Assembly (NCBI GenBank): GCA_964354655.1
Contig: CAYHAL010000006.1
Span: 1-53,994 of the forward strand
Reading direction: 5' to 3'
DNA: 53,994 nt
DNA from: E44-bin46 sp964354655
GTDB lineage: Bacteria; Chloroflexota; Dehalococcoidia; Dehalococcoidales; E44-bin46
A program made the translations under genes and the position numbers. This document shows positions 15,674 through 24,248 of this stretch, one piece after another; within the stretch, counting starts at the first letter, position 1, and each line of letters starts with the position of its first letter. Below the pieces are notes generated by a model. It had not been told where the DNA came from. It worked only from the letters and a program-made list of their open reading frames with translations, and searched no databases.

Positions 15674-16516
15674 TTAGCCCGCTTCGTGTGCCACCGAATG
15701 CCCAGTGACCTCTATTGGAGGGCACCAGATCGCGGCCGTCTCGTCGCCAAAAGCGACCGCAGTCCCTTCCAGATAGCAGATTCCGACCCATGCGCAAAGC
15801 AGTGCATCGACCGCATCCTCGTACCGTTTCAGCGCCGTAAGCGAGGGCACGGCATCGGCCTGAGGAAGAGGAAGAGCAACCGGGCCTACAATTCTAACGA
15901 GGGCCTCACTGATAACTCGAAACTCATTGAGAAGAGCCGCTATCCGCTGCATGACTGTCGACTTCGGCCAGTAACGGTGGGACTTTGCCACCTTATACTG
16001 TACCCGATACTCACGCTCTAGTAGGGTCAGGAGCGCCGGGTGAGGATACACCTCCACGAGGCGCATAGTCCTTCCAGCGGGTTCCGCCTTGGTTGCAACG
16101 CTGTAACCAGCGGCTTTGAACTGTTTTGTGAGACATTCGCCAAGTTTGCCTGGTCGTGCACAGCCTGGGGTATGCGTTGAACAGCCACGGCCTCCATACT
16201 TCTTGGATATGCATTCATCCGCTTCCCGCCGACCGGTGATCGGTACCATTGCTACAGGCATGTCAATCGTCACGAGATCGACACGCGCGCCTGCTAGTCG
16301 GGAAGCCGCGTCAAGCAGCAAGGTAGCCTCGGGCACGCTACCGTCAAAACGACGGCCAGTCCAATCAACATGGACACCATTGGAGAGCATCAAGAATGCC
16401 TCATAGCTCGGTGCGACGGCAGCGCAACGCCACCTTTTACCAGACGAAACCATCACCGCCACTCCACTGGGTTTGCCTTCGGTCCAGGCCGCATCAATAG
16501 CAAGAATCACGCTCAT
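15674..16516 (-). CDS. DUF429 family protein, predicted RNase H-fold nuclease
   Basis: The 280-residue protein begins MSVILAIDAAWTEGKPSGVA, typical of DUF429, whose members are predicted to have an RNase H-like fold with acidic residues such as the Asp at position 8. Further conserved features are IDMPVAM and GRREADECISKKYG with Cys and His residues, and an acidic EDAVDALLCAW near the C-terminus. The biochemical role of the family is not established. It converges on the TIR-STAND gene, 176 bp apart, and sits inside the apparent defence island. Confidence 0.75.
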   Translation of the reverse strand: MSVILAIDAAWTEGKPSGVAVMVSSGKRWRCAAVAPSYEAFLMLSNGVHVDWTGRRFDGSVPEATLLLDAASRLAGARVDLVTIDMPVAMVPITGRREADECISKKYGGRGCSTHTPGCARPGKLGECLTKQFKAAGYSVATKAEPAGRTMRLVEVYPHPALLTLLEREYRVQYKVAKSHRYWPKSTVMQRIAALLNEFRVISEALVRIVGPVALPLPQADAVPSLTALKRYEDAVDALLCAWVGICYLEGTAVAFGDETAAIWCPPIEVTGHSVAHEAG

Positions 16517-16850
16517 ACGTTGCGCTCCGTTTTGGCTGCCTCAGTCACCGTCTTATCGGCAACCTGACGACTAAGATCACCAACTGCAAGAGAACATGAT
16601 ACCACACCCAATAGCAATCCAGTACTAGCATAGTATTTCTAACATTTCGTTAGCTCATATTACCGCTCATTATTCTTGACGAGATAGCGAGCAGTTGAAC
16701 AAAACATCAGTGTTCAGCGGAAGGCGTGGTAAGGCGAGCTTACTGGCCCACATCCGTATTCTTAGTGTGAAACGAGTTGGGAAGGTAAGATAACTTCTGC
16801 GGTGGCTCACCCTCAATAGCTGCAATTTGCTGCTCAAGTCTCGTAGGCTT
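16517..16850. other. Intergenic region without a recognisable gene
   Basis: No frame here has both a plausible start and recognisable protein sequence. A longer minus-strand frame at 16670-16951 overlaps the well-supported 59-residue gene in another frame and looks like a shadow. Confidence 0.4.
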
Positions 16851-17030
16851 CTAGCTGGTATGTTGCCCCGGCCCTTCGGATACGGCTTCTGCACTCTCAG
16901 TGGCACGATTAGCGGCTTTAGTACGTTGCCTCCGAAACATAAGAAGAACACCCACAGCTAATCCTAGAAGTACGCTAGTCACGACTAAACATGCCACAAG
17001 CAATATGACCATAACACCTGTCATATCCAT
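16851..17030 (-). CDS. Small single-pass membrane protein (59 aa)
   Basis: An ATG at 17030 preceded by AGAGGGGG at good spacing opens a 59-codon frame. Residues about 6-31 are one long membrane helix, followed by a basic FRRQRTK stop-transfer segment and a polar tail of about 25 residues. The gene follows the MBL lipoprotein by 35 bp in the same direction, so the two are probably co-transcribed. I do not recognise a family. Confidence 0.6.
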   Translation of the reverse strand: MDMTGVMVILLVACLVVTSVLLGLAVGVLLMFRRQRTKAANRATESAEAVSEGPGQHTS

Positions 17031-17065
17031 GATGGTATACCCCCTCTTTACTTCACTTCAGTTGG

Positions 17066-18001
17066 TTAACCCTCGGTAGCCAATTTTACTGATGGAGCTG
17101 GCTTTTCTAACTGTATCTCATAGTCTTCACCATCAGTTGTTACTATTATAGTGCCGTGAATATCTGTGCCATATATTTCAGCACCAACCTCAGTAAGAGC
17201 ATTAATAGTCTCTTGGTGCGGATGGCCGTAGCTATTGCCTTTGCCAGCCATGTAGATGGCGACTTCAGGACTTGTAGCAGCTAAGAAATCATGTGAGCAA
17301 GCTGTTCTAGAGCCGTGGTGTCCTACCTTGAGAATTTCTACATCTGGTACCGGAACTACTGACGAGACGAGCATTGAGGCTTCTGCTTCCTTCTCAGCAT
17401 CTCCGGTAAACAGAAAATCGATGTCTCCGTAGCTTAGAGACAGGACGATGCTGTTGTTATTTATAGTGCCGTTCAAAGTGTCGGGATTAAGGACTGTGAA
17501 CGATAGACCTCCTACATTGACTTTGTCTCCACGCCTAGCCACATAAATATTCGCATGCTCTGATTGAACTGCACTCATAAACTCTGAGTAAGTCTGTGAG
17601 GTCGTTGAGTCGCCATTAGTCCAGATGTTCAAAACATCAAATGAGTTCAGCACTGATATGAGTCCGCCGATATGGTCAGAGTGAGGATGCGTGGCAATAA
17701 CCGCTTCGAGTGGGCCATCCACATAGCTGCTTATATATGATGTTACGCCAGATGATTTATCTCCACCATCGATTAAGATTTCCTGGTCGTTTAGGTCAAT
17801 CAAGATTGAATCTCCCTGACCAACATCTATGAAGTGAACCTTCAATTCTGGAAGAGTTGGAGCAGGAGGTGAAGTAGGTTCAGACGTTGGTGGTGGAGCA
17901 AGGGGTAGAGTAGGTTTAGGGCTTGGTGCTGGCATAGGATGGGCACAAGCTGATAAAACAAGCAAAACGGAGACTAATAGGATAACATAGCGCCGCTTCA
18001 T
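17066..18001 (-). CDS. Secreted ComEC-like MBL-fold hydrolase lipoprotein
   Basis: The 311-residue protein has a lipoprotein signal with lipobox LSAC (Cys19), a Pro/Ser/Thr-rich linker (residues 22-50), then a metallo-beta-lactamase domain: FIDVGQGDSILI (57-68), THPHSDHIGG (104-113), a TGDAEKEAE segment and KVGHHGSRTA. This matches the C-terminal domain of the competence protein ComEC, which stands alone in many bacteria and is suspected to degrade extracellular DNA or nucleotides. It should sit outside the membrane. The small membrane protein downstream is its likely operon partner. Confidence 0.85.
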   Translation of the reverse strand: MKRRYVILLVSVLLVLSACAHPMPAPSPKPTLPLAPPPTSEPTSPPAPTLPELKVHFIDVGQGDSILIDLNDQEILIDGGDKSSGVTSYISSYVDGPLEAVIATHPHSDHIGGLISVLNSFDVLNIWTNGDSTTSQTYSEFMSAVQSEHANIYVARRGDKVNVGGLSFTVLNPDTLNGTINNNSIVLSLSYGDIDFLFTGDAEKEAEASMLVSSVVPVPDVEILKVGHHGSRTACSHDFLAATSPEVAIYMAGKGNSYGHPHQETINALTEVGAEIYGTDIHGTIIVTTDGEDYEIQLEKPAPSVKLATEG

Positions 18002-18165
18002 GGCTGTATGTTACTCCAGGGAATTGGCCGGGTCAAACAAACCCTCATAAAGTGCACAATGAGTCCATGAAGTGCCTACCAAACCCTCCTAACCCAAAGT
18101 GTCCAGTTTCAGGGGTTCACTTCAATTCTGCCGATGCAAGCATGGACTGAGCCACCCCAGTGACA

Positions 18166-19185
18166 CTAGTCAGCTTTTCCAGCGTTATGCTGTTTTTGAC
18201 TATCTCTTTTCCGTATCAATTTTCCCCAGCTTTCGGGTATTTTCGCGCCATGAGGCAATCTAATTACTAGTGGCCGTTCGTTATTAGCATCAGCTTCCGG
18301 CATATCAACTTGTTCGTAGTGTTGATCTGGACATCCTGGACACCTCTGTTGGAGCCCACAATATTCCCATTCCCTTGTATCACCAGATTCCGCTATGATC
18401 CATAGCCCACTGTCTATCAACAGATGCCACCCGTTCTTGGCACATTCCTTATAGTGGTTGGGTACCGGTAACCCCCTCGGTCCCAGTGGTAAATATGTCT
18501 CATTAAATTGGCCTGACATCCATTCCAACTTCTTTCCTACCTCCCCCAAATGGTCTGCCATGTAAAGCCAATAAGCATCGCTAGTCAGTCTTCTATAAAC
18601 CTTCATCAATGATAAGTAAAATGAGTCGAACTCATTCACGTTGTCTAGATTTGGCAATTCTGGAAAAGAGTCCACTACCCACCTAGCAAGCTTTTGTAGA
18701 GCACCTATGTGCTCCATTTGGCGCCGCTGCAGCTCTCTTTGCCGCTGTTCTTTGGCCATGGCTTGCTGCGGCTCCAGTGCTAATATCTCGTCAGCCTCCT
18801 CAAGGTCGTGCTTCACGTCCCAGAACGGAATGTTAAGTTTCTGACATACTCGTTGTTCGTTCCACTCAAGTCCCCTGCGCAAGAAATATGTTTTACGCCA
18901 TCTCTCAGGCCCTAGTTCGGATAATCTTGCATCCACATTCACCTCATCTGGTTTTAAAGGAAGGAGCCCAGCCCTAACCAGCAATTCATTTTTCTTGTCA
19001 TCACCCAGCCCTAATCGATTTGCTATCTTGATCAAGTCAGGACGATGCTTAGCCGTAGGCATTACCTTTCCTGTTTCCCAACGACTAATTTGCGACTTAT
19101 CGTGACCGCAGGCTTCAGATAAATCCGTAAGCGTTAAGTTTGCAATTCTGCGTTCCGCCCTCAAGAAGGTACCAAAATCATCCAT
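18166..19185 (-). CDS. XRE-family DNA-binding regulator with long C-terminal domain
   Basis: Residues about 5-70 form a Cro/C1-type helix-turn-helix (LTDLSEACGHDKSQISRWE). The remaining 270 residues are unfamiliar: a charged helical part (about 120-160) and a C-terminal part with CGLQQRCPGCPD, possibly binding a metal. The gene diverges from the small-ORF and recombinase operon, the classic position for a repressor controlling a mobile element. A palindrome lies in the spacer of the divergent promoter, which may be its operator. Confidence 0.8.
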   Translation of the reverse strand: MDDFGTFLRAERRIANLTLTDLSEACGHDKSQISRWETGKVMPTAKHRPDLIKIANRLGLGDDKKNELLVRAGLLPLKPDEVNVDARLSELGPERWRKTYFLRRGLEWNEQRVCQKLNIPFWDVKHDLEEADEILALEPQQAMAKEQRQRELQRRQMEHIGALQKLARWVVDSFPELPNLDNVNEFDSFYLSLMKVYRRLTSDAYWLYMADHLGEVGKKLEWMSGQFNETYLPLGPRGLPVPNHYKECAKNGWHLLIDSGLWIIAESGDTREWEYCGLQQRCPGCPDQHYEQVDMPEADANNERPLVIRLPHGAKIPESWGKLIRKRDSQKQHNAGKAD

Positions 19186-19233
19186 TTTGCGTTTCTAGCA
19201 ACTTTTTTCAAAGAACCACTGTGTAATCGAGCA

Positions 19234-19263
19234 TTGTTATGCAACTTAAGTGCATTTTACTAT
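19234..19263 (+). promoter_or_regulatory. Promoter of the recombinase operon with operator-like palindrome in the spacer
   Basis: TTGTTA (19234-19239), an 18-bp spacer and TACTAT (19258-19263). The spacer contains the imperfect palindrome TGCAACTTAAGTGCA (19240-19254), centred on a perfect ACTTAAGT. A repressor bound there would block RNA polymerase; the divergent XRE protein is the natural candidate. This is inference from position. Confidence 0.45.
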
Positions 19264-19291
19264 TTATATATAGAAAAGCAAAGGATTATTA

Positions 19292-19348
19292 ATGATGGCT
19301 AAATTCATTACTAAGGTTGAAAACAAAACTGGCATGCTAAGGAGATAG
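19292..19348 (+). CDS. Possible 18-aa leader peptide
   Basis: An ATG pair at 19292/19295 opens an 18-codon frame encoding a basic peptide. AAAGGA lies upstream. It ends three bases before the TTG of the next small ORF, and its end overlaps that ORF's ribosome-binding site, so it may act as a coupled leader. Very short, so uncertain. Confidence 0.3.
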   Translation: MMAKFITKVENKTGMLRR

Positions 19349-19351
19349 ATA

Positions 19352-19507
19352 TTGAAGGCTAGCTCGGGTAAAAATCAGCGAAATCAGTTACTGAAAATAA
19401 CCTGTAACTGGAGGCACATTGGCGAAGCTACGCCTGCATTTAGACGGCTTATGGCCCTACTGCTACAGCCGAGGATAAAACCTAAAAGGAAAGGAGGTAA
19501 AAGATGA
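19352..19507 (+). CDS. Small basic protein (51 aa) of the recombinase operon
   Basis: A TTG at 19352, seven bases after AAGGAG, opens a 51-codon frame. The product is strongly basic (many Lys/Arg, ending KPKRKGGKR) with a central CNWRHIGEATPAFRRL helix-like stretch, fitting a nucleic-acid-binding protein. Its stop overlaps the start of the next ORF (ATGA). I do not recognise the family; the tidy spacing is the main support. Confidence 0.5.
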   Translation: MKASSGKNQRNQLLKITCNWRHIGEATPAFRRLMALLLQPRIKPKRKGGKR

Positions 19508-19602
19508 CAGAAGTTAGGCAAACTCTGGCTGGTATCAAGGATGCAGTTATCCCCCATTTGGATGCCATAGCCTTCGAGATACCCTGTGGCGAAAGGAGAT
19601 GA
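19504..19602 (+). CDS. Small protein (32 aa) of the recombinase operon
   Basis: The ATG at 19504 follows a near-perfect ribosome-binding site (AAAGGAGG, about six bases upstream) which itself lies inside the previous ORF. The 32-residue product has an acidic/hydrophobic middle and ends in a basic tail. The stop lies three bases before the GTG of the following gene. Function unknown. Confidence 0.5.
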   Translation: MTEVRQTLAGIKDAVIPHLDAIAFEIPCGERR

Positions 19603-19605
19603 AAG

Positions 19606-20088
19606 GTGATAGCCCTAATAATTAGCCTGATAGCAATGTTTATCTGGTTGCTCAAGGAAACCGATTGGTTAAGAGTGAATTTAATGCCAAAGCCGGTCAA
19701 GCCTAAGCTAATCTATCACAAATTTGAACCGATGTTATGCCGGCGTTGCAACAACTACTCCTACTTCAAAGGTGCGAAGCGTAGTTACACATTGCCAGCC
19801 AAAACTGTCCATGCTTTTGGCTCTACAATGAATTTCCAAGCCGGCTGTAATCGCTGTCGTGCCGAATTGCTAAGGAAAGTAGCAAAGGCGCAGAAATCTC
19901 ACGCTATCCCTCATTATGCCCCATTTAAGTCCTATTGCCGTATATCTAATAAGCTTAAGATAGAAATTCTGGTAGATGGACAATTACAGGCTTCTTTTAA
20001 TGGCGATTATAAGCGAGGCACAATTAAGACTTTTATGCGCCAGTATTGTTATCCTGGTGAAGGTAAAATACGATTAGTTAAGATATAA
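19606..20088 (+). CDS. Membrane-anchored zinc-finger-like protein (160 aa)
   Basis: The GTG at 19606 is preceded by AAAGGAG. The product has an N-terminal membrane helix (about residues 2-16), then MLCRRCNNYSYFKGAKR and FQAGCNRCRAE, two CxxC knuckles that probably bind zinc, then a basic C-terminal domain. It lies between small ORFs and the serine recombinase, in the same direction, so it is probably an accessory function of the mobile element. I do not recognise the family. Confidence 0.6.
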   Translation: MIALIISLIAMFIWLLKETDWLRVNLMPKPVKPKLIYHKFEPMLCRRCNNYSYFKGAKRSYTLPAKTVHAFGSTMNFQAGCNRCRAELLRKVAKAQKSHAIPHYAPFKSYCRISNKLKIEILVDGQLQASFNGDYKRGTIKTFMRQYCYPGEGKIRLVKI

Positions 20089-20098
20089 AAGGAGGTGA

Positions 20099-20296
20099 AT
20101 AGACCTAGATAGATATGTCATTCAATATATTAAATCACAGATGGCTAATGCCAGTCCTGACCAAATTGTAGCCTTTGAGGCCTTTGTAACCTTAGAAAGT
20201 TTGGTTTCCTTAGTTATACTTGACTTTTGGTATTGCTGTCGGATGAGAATAGGGGGCGTAAGAAAAAGCCAGGAGTTTTATCAAGGAGGTATAGTA
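20099..20296 (+). other. In-frame open extension upstream of the recombinase
   Basis: A strong AAAGGAGGTGA lies at about 20089-20100, directly followed by an open frame that continues without a stop into the recombinase gene. No canonical start codon is suitably placed: the first codon after the binding site is ATA, and the first ATG (20141) lacks a binding site. The extension reads like a separate small protein (DRYVIQYIKSQMANASPDQI) that may have lost its start or its stop. Confidence 0.35.
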
Positions 20297-21910
20297 ATGA
20301 AAGCAGCAATCTACTGCCGGGTATCAACCGAAGGCCAAGAGCGGGAAGGGACATCTCTCCAAAGCCAGCTAGACGCTTGCCTTAAGCTGGCAAGGGAGAG
20401 GGATTATGAAGTGCCTGATGAATTTACTATTATGGAGACTTACTCAGGCTTATCCCTTGACCGTCCCAAGCTAAATGATGTCAGGCAGTGGGTGAGGAAT
20501 AAACAGGTGGATGCGGTTATTGCCTACACCTTAGACCGCTTGTCTCGTGACCCGGTGCATTTTATTATCCTTCAGGAAGAAATGGAGAAGGCTGGTGTTG
20601 AGCTAATCCTAGTGACTGAAACCGTTGATAGCTCTGATTTGGGCAAGCTGATAATGTATATTAAAGGTTTTGCTGCCAAGCTGGAAGCCGAAAAGATTCG
20701 TGAGCGAACCGCTAGGGGTAAAGCCAAGCGTGTTGAAAAGGGCTTATTACCCAATGGCAGGGGAATCCTTTACGGCTATGATTATGACCCCGAAACTGGC
20801 AGGAATATCGCCAATAAGCAACTTGATGTAGTTAGGATGATTGGGATGTGGCTTATAAGCGAGGGCATTTTCTTGAATGAGGCTTGCCGAAGATTGATGG
20901 AAAAGAATATTCTCGCCCCCAAAGGTGGTATTAAGTGGAGTCGAGGGACAGTAGGCAGGTTGATGCGAAATCCTGTCTATGCAGGGGTATCTTATGCCGG
21001 TAGAACAAAGACAGTGAACGGCAAGCGTATGCAGTGTTCACACCAAGAGTGGATTGAACTACCTAACTTGGTGGATAAGCCAGCCTTTACGCTGGAAGAG
21101 TGGCAGCTAATTCAGAGGCAGCTTGACCGCAATCGTGAGCTAAGTCCACGCCGCCAGAAGCAGCAATACTTACTCAAAGGCATAACTCGCTGTAGACGAT
21201 GTGGGCGTAAATACTACGGCTTACCGGTTCACGGCAAACCATACTATCGTTGCAGTGGGAGAATAAAGCTGCTTTCCCCTGAGCCTTGTGACAGCAAAAC
21301 CGTCAACGCCAATTGGCTAGAGAATCTTGTTTGGCAGGAGATTGAAAAAGCTCTTAGAGACCCCGACTTATTGCTCACCTATCTTCGGAAGCAACGGGAA
21401 TCTAAGGACAGCCCAAACCATCTAGAGGAACGGCTACAGCTTAGCAAAAATATGCTCAAGTCGTATGACGAGGCTGAAACCAAGTATCTTAGGCTCTATG
21501 GCGCAGGCGTAATCACCGAGGAAAAGCTGAGAGAAGAGGCATCTAGAATCAAGAAAGAAGTTGAGCGCATAACACGGGAGAACGCAGACCTTGAGAAGCA
21601 ACTAGGTGAGATTCAGGACTTGGAGATAAATATTGAGAGCATGCGACAGCTTTGTGGCTTAATGGCGAAGAATCTTGAATCTCTAACCTTTGATGACAAG
21701 CTGTTTGCCCTGAGTGCATTAAACGTCCAGGTCTGGATAGACGGCGACTCTATCACCATCGAGGGGGACTTGCCTAAGACCGAGTGTATAACAGCGTCAC
21801 AACAACTGTCATTGCCGGTAGGCCACTTGAAATATCTACCTCAACATCAACCAACCGACCCTCAAGACCTACCACAGCGGCAGTTTTTACCTTGGCTAAC
21901 ATGTTGCTAA
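20297..21910 (+). CDS. Large serine recombinase (site-specific integrase)
   Basis: The 537-residue protein starts at the ATG at 20297, five bases after AAGGAGG; a longer in-frame start at 20141 lacks a binding site. Residues 1-150 are the resolvase catalytic domain (AIYCRVST with the nucleophile Ser10, and LDRLSRD); then a recombinase domain (LMRNPVYAG), a zinc ribbon (CRRCGRKYYG...YYRCSG), and a long coiled coil (about residues 380-480). Such enzymes integrate and excise islands and phages through short att sites. It is the last gene before the core chromosome, so the right attachment site may lie near 21.9-22.0 kb. Confidence 0.95.
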   Translation: MKAAIYCRVSTEGQEREGTSLQSQLDACLKLARERDYEVPDEFTIMETYSGLSLDRPKLNDVRQWVRNKQVDAVIAYTLDRLSRDPVHFIILQEEMEKAGVELILVTETVDSSDLGKLIMYIKGFAAKLEAEKIRERTARGKAKRVEKGLLPNGRGILYGYDYDPETGRNIANKQLDVVRMIGMWLISEGIFLNEACRRLMEKNILAPKGGIKWSRGTVGRLMRNPVYAGVSYAGRTKTVNGKRMQCSHQEWIELPNLVDKPAFTLEEWQLIQRQLDRNRELSPRRQKQQYLLKGITRCRRCGRKYYGLPVHGKPYYRCSGRIKLLSPEPCDSKTVNANWLENLVWQEIEKALRDPDLLLTYLRKQRESKDSPNHLEERLQLSKNMLKSYDEAETKYLRLYGAGVITEEKLREEASRIKKEVERITRENADLEKQLGEIQDLEINIESMRQLCGLMAKNLESLTFDDKLFALSALNVQVWIDGDSITIEGDLPKTECITASQQLSLPVGHLKYLPQHQPTDPQDLPQRQFLPWLTCC

Positions 21911-22039
21911 CTTAACGCCTGATTACAGCTTGCACCAATAATAACACATATTAGCCATTAGGCAAAGAATGGCAAGCTATAAGAAGTCCTCACACTAGGT
22001 AGTCAACTGTTTAGCCAGGCTTTTAGGGCAAGATTTTAT

Positions 22040-23470
22040 CTACGGCTCAACATTGCATATGAAGGGCTGTGGCATATCCATGTAGGTGATACTGCAATCT
22101 TTGCCCATTATATTTTCCGCCTCGGCTACTGCCTCTTCCACTGAGGCGAACGGCACTAACTCTACCCTTCTGGCAGCTTCGAAGTCGGTGGCCCCAGCTA
22201 GAAAGACGCTCTTAAGATAATTGAGACCATATATCCCCTGACAATAAAGGATTAAGGGATGAGAGCCGTGGAAGGCATAGCCATATCTATACTTGTGAAC
22301 GAACTCGGGGCGATGGGCATATTCCTCAGCATAAAGGTCCCAAATCTCAACCGCATCCTTGGTCTGGGGTAGGACCTTGTCAAACAGCTCAACATAGGAG
22401 GGATACTTAAGGGCATCAAACTGCCTCGGGCAAGGGTGACAGACTATGAGAATCCCCCCTGGCTTGACCAAGGGGACATTCTGGAAGAGTCCGTAGGTGT
22501 ACGAGACTGCTAGGTTTCTTACCAGAATGGGATTGATAAAGGACAATTTGGAATAGGGGTCTCTCTTGTTGTCCATACCACAGACCACCACATCAGACTG
22601 CCCCTTTACATCCACTACTAGCTGCCGGTCCATTATTTCTAGGCCTTTCTCATGGGCCTCTGGCGGGTGCCCGGCAACAACCTGGGCTAACTCCTGTGGT
22701 GCTTTGTTGTTCATTGTGCCTTCAACGATGAGGACCCGGCGTCCCTTCTTAGCCAGTTCACCTTCGATAACGGTACCCATTTCATTGAGCAGTTTGGGGA
22801 AGGCTGAGCGTTTGGGGTCCAGTACCGATTTGCCTGAAGCCTTGGCAAAGGGACGGTGATGGTGTCGCATGAGTCTCCAGCCGCCCAGACCGACGACGAC
22901 TGTCTTCCAGCCGCCGTTGAAATGGCACCAGGGATGGCTCACATATATAAGCTGGTCAGAATCGGTAACCAGGCGGCTTACCTCTACCTCCTGACCTCGC
23001 TTGGTCTCTCCTAAGAATACCAGGTTATCTTTATCCTCGGCATCAAAATTAAACAACCGGCTCGGGCTAGACCGGCTAACTAGCTCGTCTCCTAGTATGG
23101 TGGCTAGTTCGCTTGGAGTCCACATCCGGTGCAGCCCGCCAGCACAAACCAGGCGGATATTGTAAGGGCTTACGCCAAGCTTATTAAGTTCCTCCAGCAG
23201 CACCTTGATAGCCACTTCCCGAAAACCAGGCTGCTTTTCCTGAGGGACATAACCGATAGGGTCATCAAAGGCAATGGTGACCTTGGATTTAGGGCTTACC
23301 AGCTTGGATAAAGGCTCATGGGCAATCGGTGAGTTTAGGGCATCACGAACCGCCTGAGCCGGGTCGGGGAGAGCCGGGAGGGGCTTGTTAGTTTGCCGTA
23401 TGACCCTGGTTCTCTCGGGTAGCTCTGCCGCAATAGTACTATCTCCGTATGGTATCCTGAAAACTGACAT
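22040..23470 (-). CDS. LarA-like nickel-pincer racemase family protein
   Basis: The 476-residue protein matches the lactate racemase LarA family. The residues that in Lactobacillus plantarum LarA are His108, His174, Lys184 and His200 appear here as His114, His179, Lys189 and His205 with the same spacing, so both the cofactor-attachment lysine and the nickel and acid/base histidines are kept. A FDDP segment (68-71) matches the substrate-binding DD motif. The enzyme probably racemises or epimerises a 2-hydroxy acid using the nickel-pincer nucleotide. The cofactor-synthesis genes larB, larC and larE are not in the window. The actual substrate is unknown. Confidence 0.8.
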   Translation of the reverse strand: MSVFRIPYGDSTIAAELPERTRVIRQTNKPLPALPDPAQAVRDALNSPIAHEPLSKLVSPKSKVTIAFDDPIGYVPQEKQPGFREVAIKVLLEELNKLGVSPYNIRLVCAGGLHRMWTPSELATILGDELVSRSSPSRLFNFDAEDKDNLVFLGETKRGQEVEVSRLVTDSDQLIYVSHPWCHFNGGWKTVVVGLGGWRLMRHHHRPFAKASGKSVLDPKRSAFPKLLNEMGTVIEGELAKKGRRVLIVEGTMNNKAPQELAQVVAGHPPEAHEKGLEIMDRQLVVDVKGQSDVVVCGMDNKRDPYSKLSFINPILVRNLAVSYTYGLFQNVPLVKPGGILIVCHPCPRQFDALKYPSYVELFDKVLPQTKDAVEIWDLYAEEYAHRPEFVHKYRYGYAFHGSHPLILYCQGIYGLNYLKSVFLAGATDFEAARRVELVPFASVEEAVAEAENIMGKDCSITYMDMPQPFICNVEP

Positions 23471-23558
23471 TAGCCAGAACCTCCTATCTAAATTACTGTG
23501 GCTATATTAAAGCCCGCGGCTAACTGGGCTGTCAAATTTGTTAACATCAAGATTGTTT

Positions 23559-24116
23559 CTAGCTTTTTAGGTTAAATTCCCATTGACAGCAAATATCATC
23601 TCGGCTCTTTCTCGGCGGCGATTTAAGGCACTTTACTTCTATATCAGGGTCGAAGGCAGAGGCATAAGCTTTCATAATTCTAGGTTCAACGATGTTGCAA
23701 ATTTCCTCTTCCCTCCCCTTACCTTCCTGCTCTAAAGCATCTAGAGTGGGACAATAGGTGGTGGTAAACAGCGCGCTATTCTTATTTTTAATTTCTATGT
23801 CAAATTTCATCAGCAGGCACCAAGGGCAGAGCTGGAAAGCTTTCATAAGGGCAACGACGTCATTTCCCCGGATTTTTAGTTGCCGTTTAATCCTCGCCAT
23901 TTCATATTTACAGTTGCTTTCCCAGACTTGTATATCGCAGGCTAAAGCCTCTTTGTCGCCTACCCTTTCTTTCAGGGTAAGATACCAGATTCCATCCATG
24001 GCTATGTATAGTCTGGCGTATAGTTTTAATAGCTCGGCAAGTGTCTCCGGGGAGAAATCGCTGGGTTTGATATCGGGAAGGAATTCACCGCTATAATCGC
24101 TTAGTTTCGTCAACAT
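23559..24116 (-). CDS. DUF6125-like cysteine-rich protein
   Basis: The 185-residue protein resembles the DUF6125 / L-2-amino-thiazoline-4-carboxylic acid hydrolase-like group: an N-terminal helical half (LLKLYARLYIAMDGIWYLTL), CPWC around residue 120, a TYCPTLDALEQEGKG segment and a C-terminal IEVKCLKSPPRKS...ICCQWEF. The many Cys residues could bind metal. It lies 88 bp upstream of the LarA-like gene in the same direction and may be co-expressed. The function is not established. Confidence 0.55.
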   Translation of the reverse strand: MLTKLSDYSGEFLPDIKPSDFSPETLAELLKLYARLYIAMDGIWYLTLKERVGDKEALACDIQVWESNCKYEMARIKRQLKIRGNDVVALMKAFQLCPWCLLMKFDIEIKNKNSALFTTTYCPTLDALEQEGKGREEEICNIVEPRIMKAYASAFDPDIEVKCLKSPPRKSRDDICCQWEFNLKS

Positions 24117-24248
24117 ACCTCCTTTGTGGCTATGTTAGCCCTGCATTGGCTGGCTGTCAAGATATCTAACCAGCCGTAAAAACCAGTTCCCATGTTATAG
24201 CGAGCTTTATAGGTGTCAACGAAACTGGGAAGGTTAGAGATGTTTAAA

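Noticed and set aside
16670..16951. 93-aa minus-strand frame
   Set aside because: Overlaps the better-supported 59-aa membrane protein gene in another frame and has no start signal.
20141..20296. Upstream ATG as recombinase start
   Set aside because: No ribosome-binding site, whereas the ATG at 20297 has AAGGAGG and begins the canonical catalytic domain.
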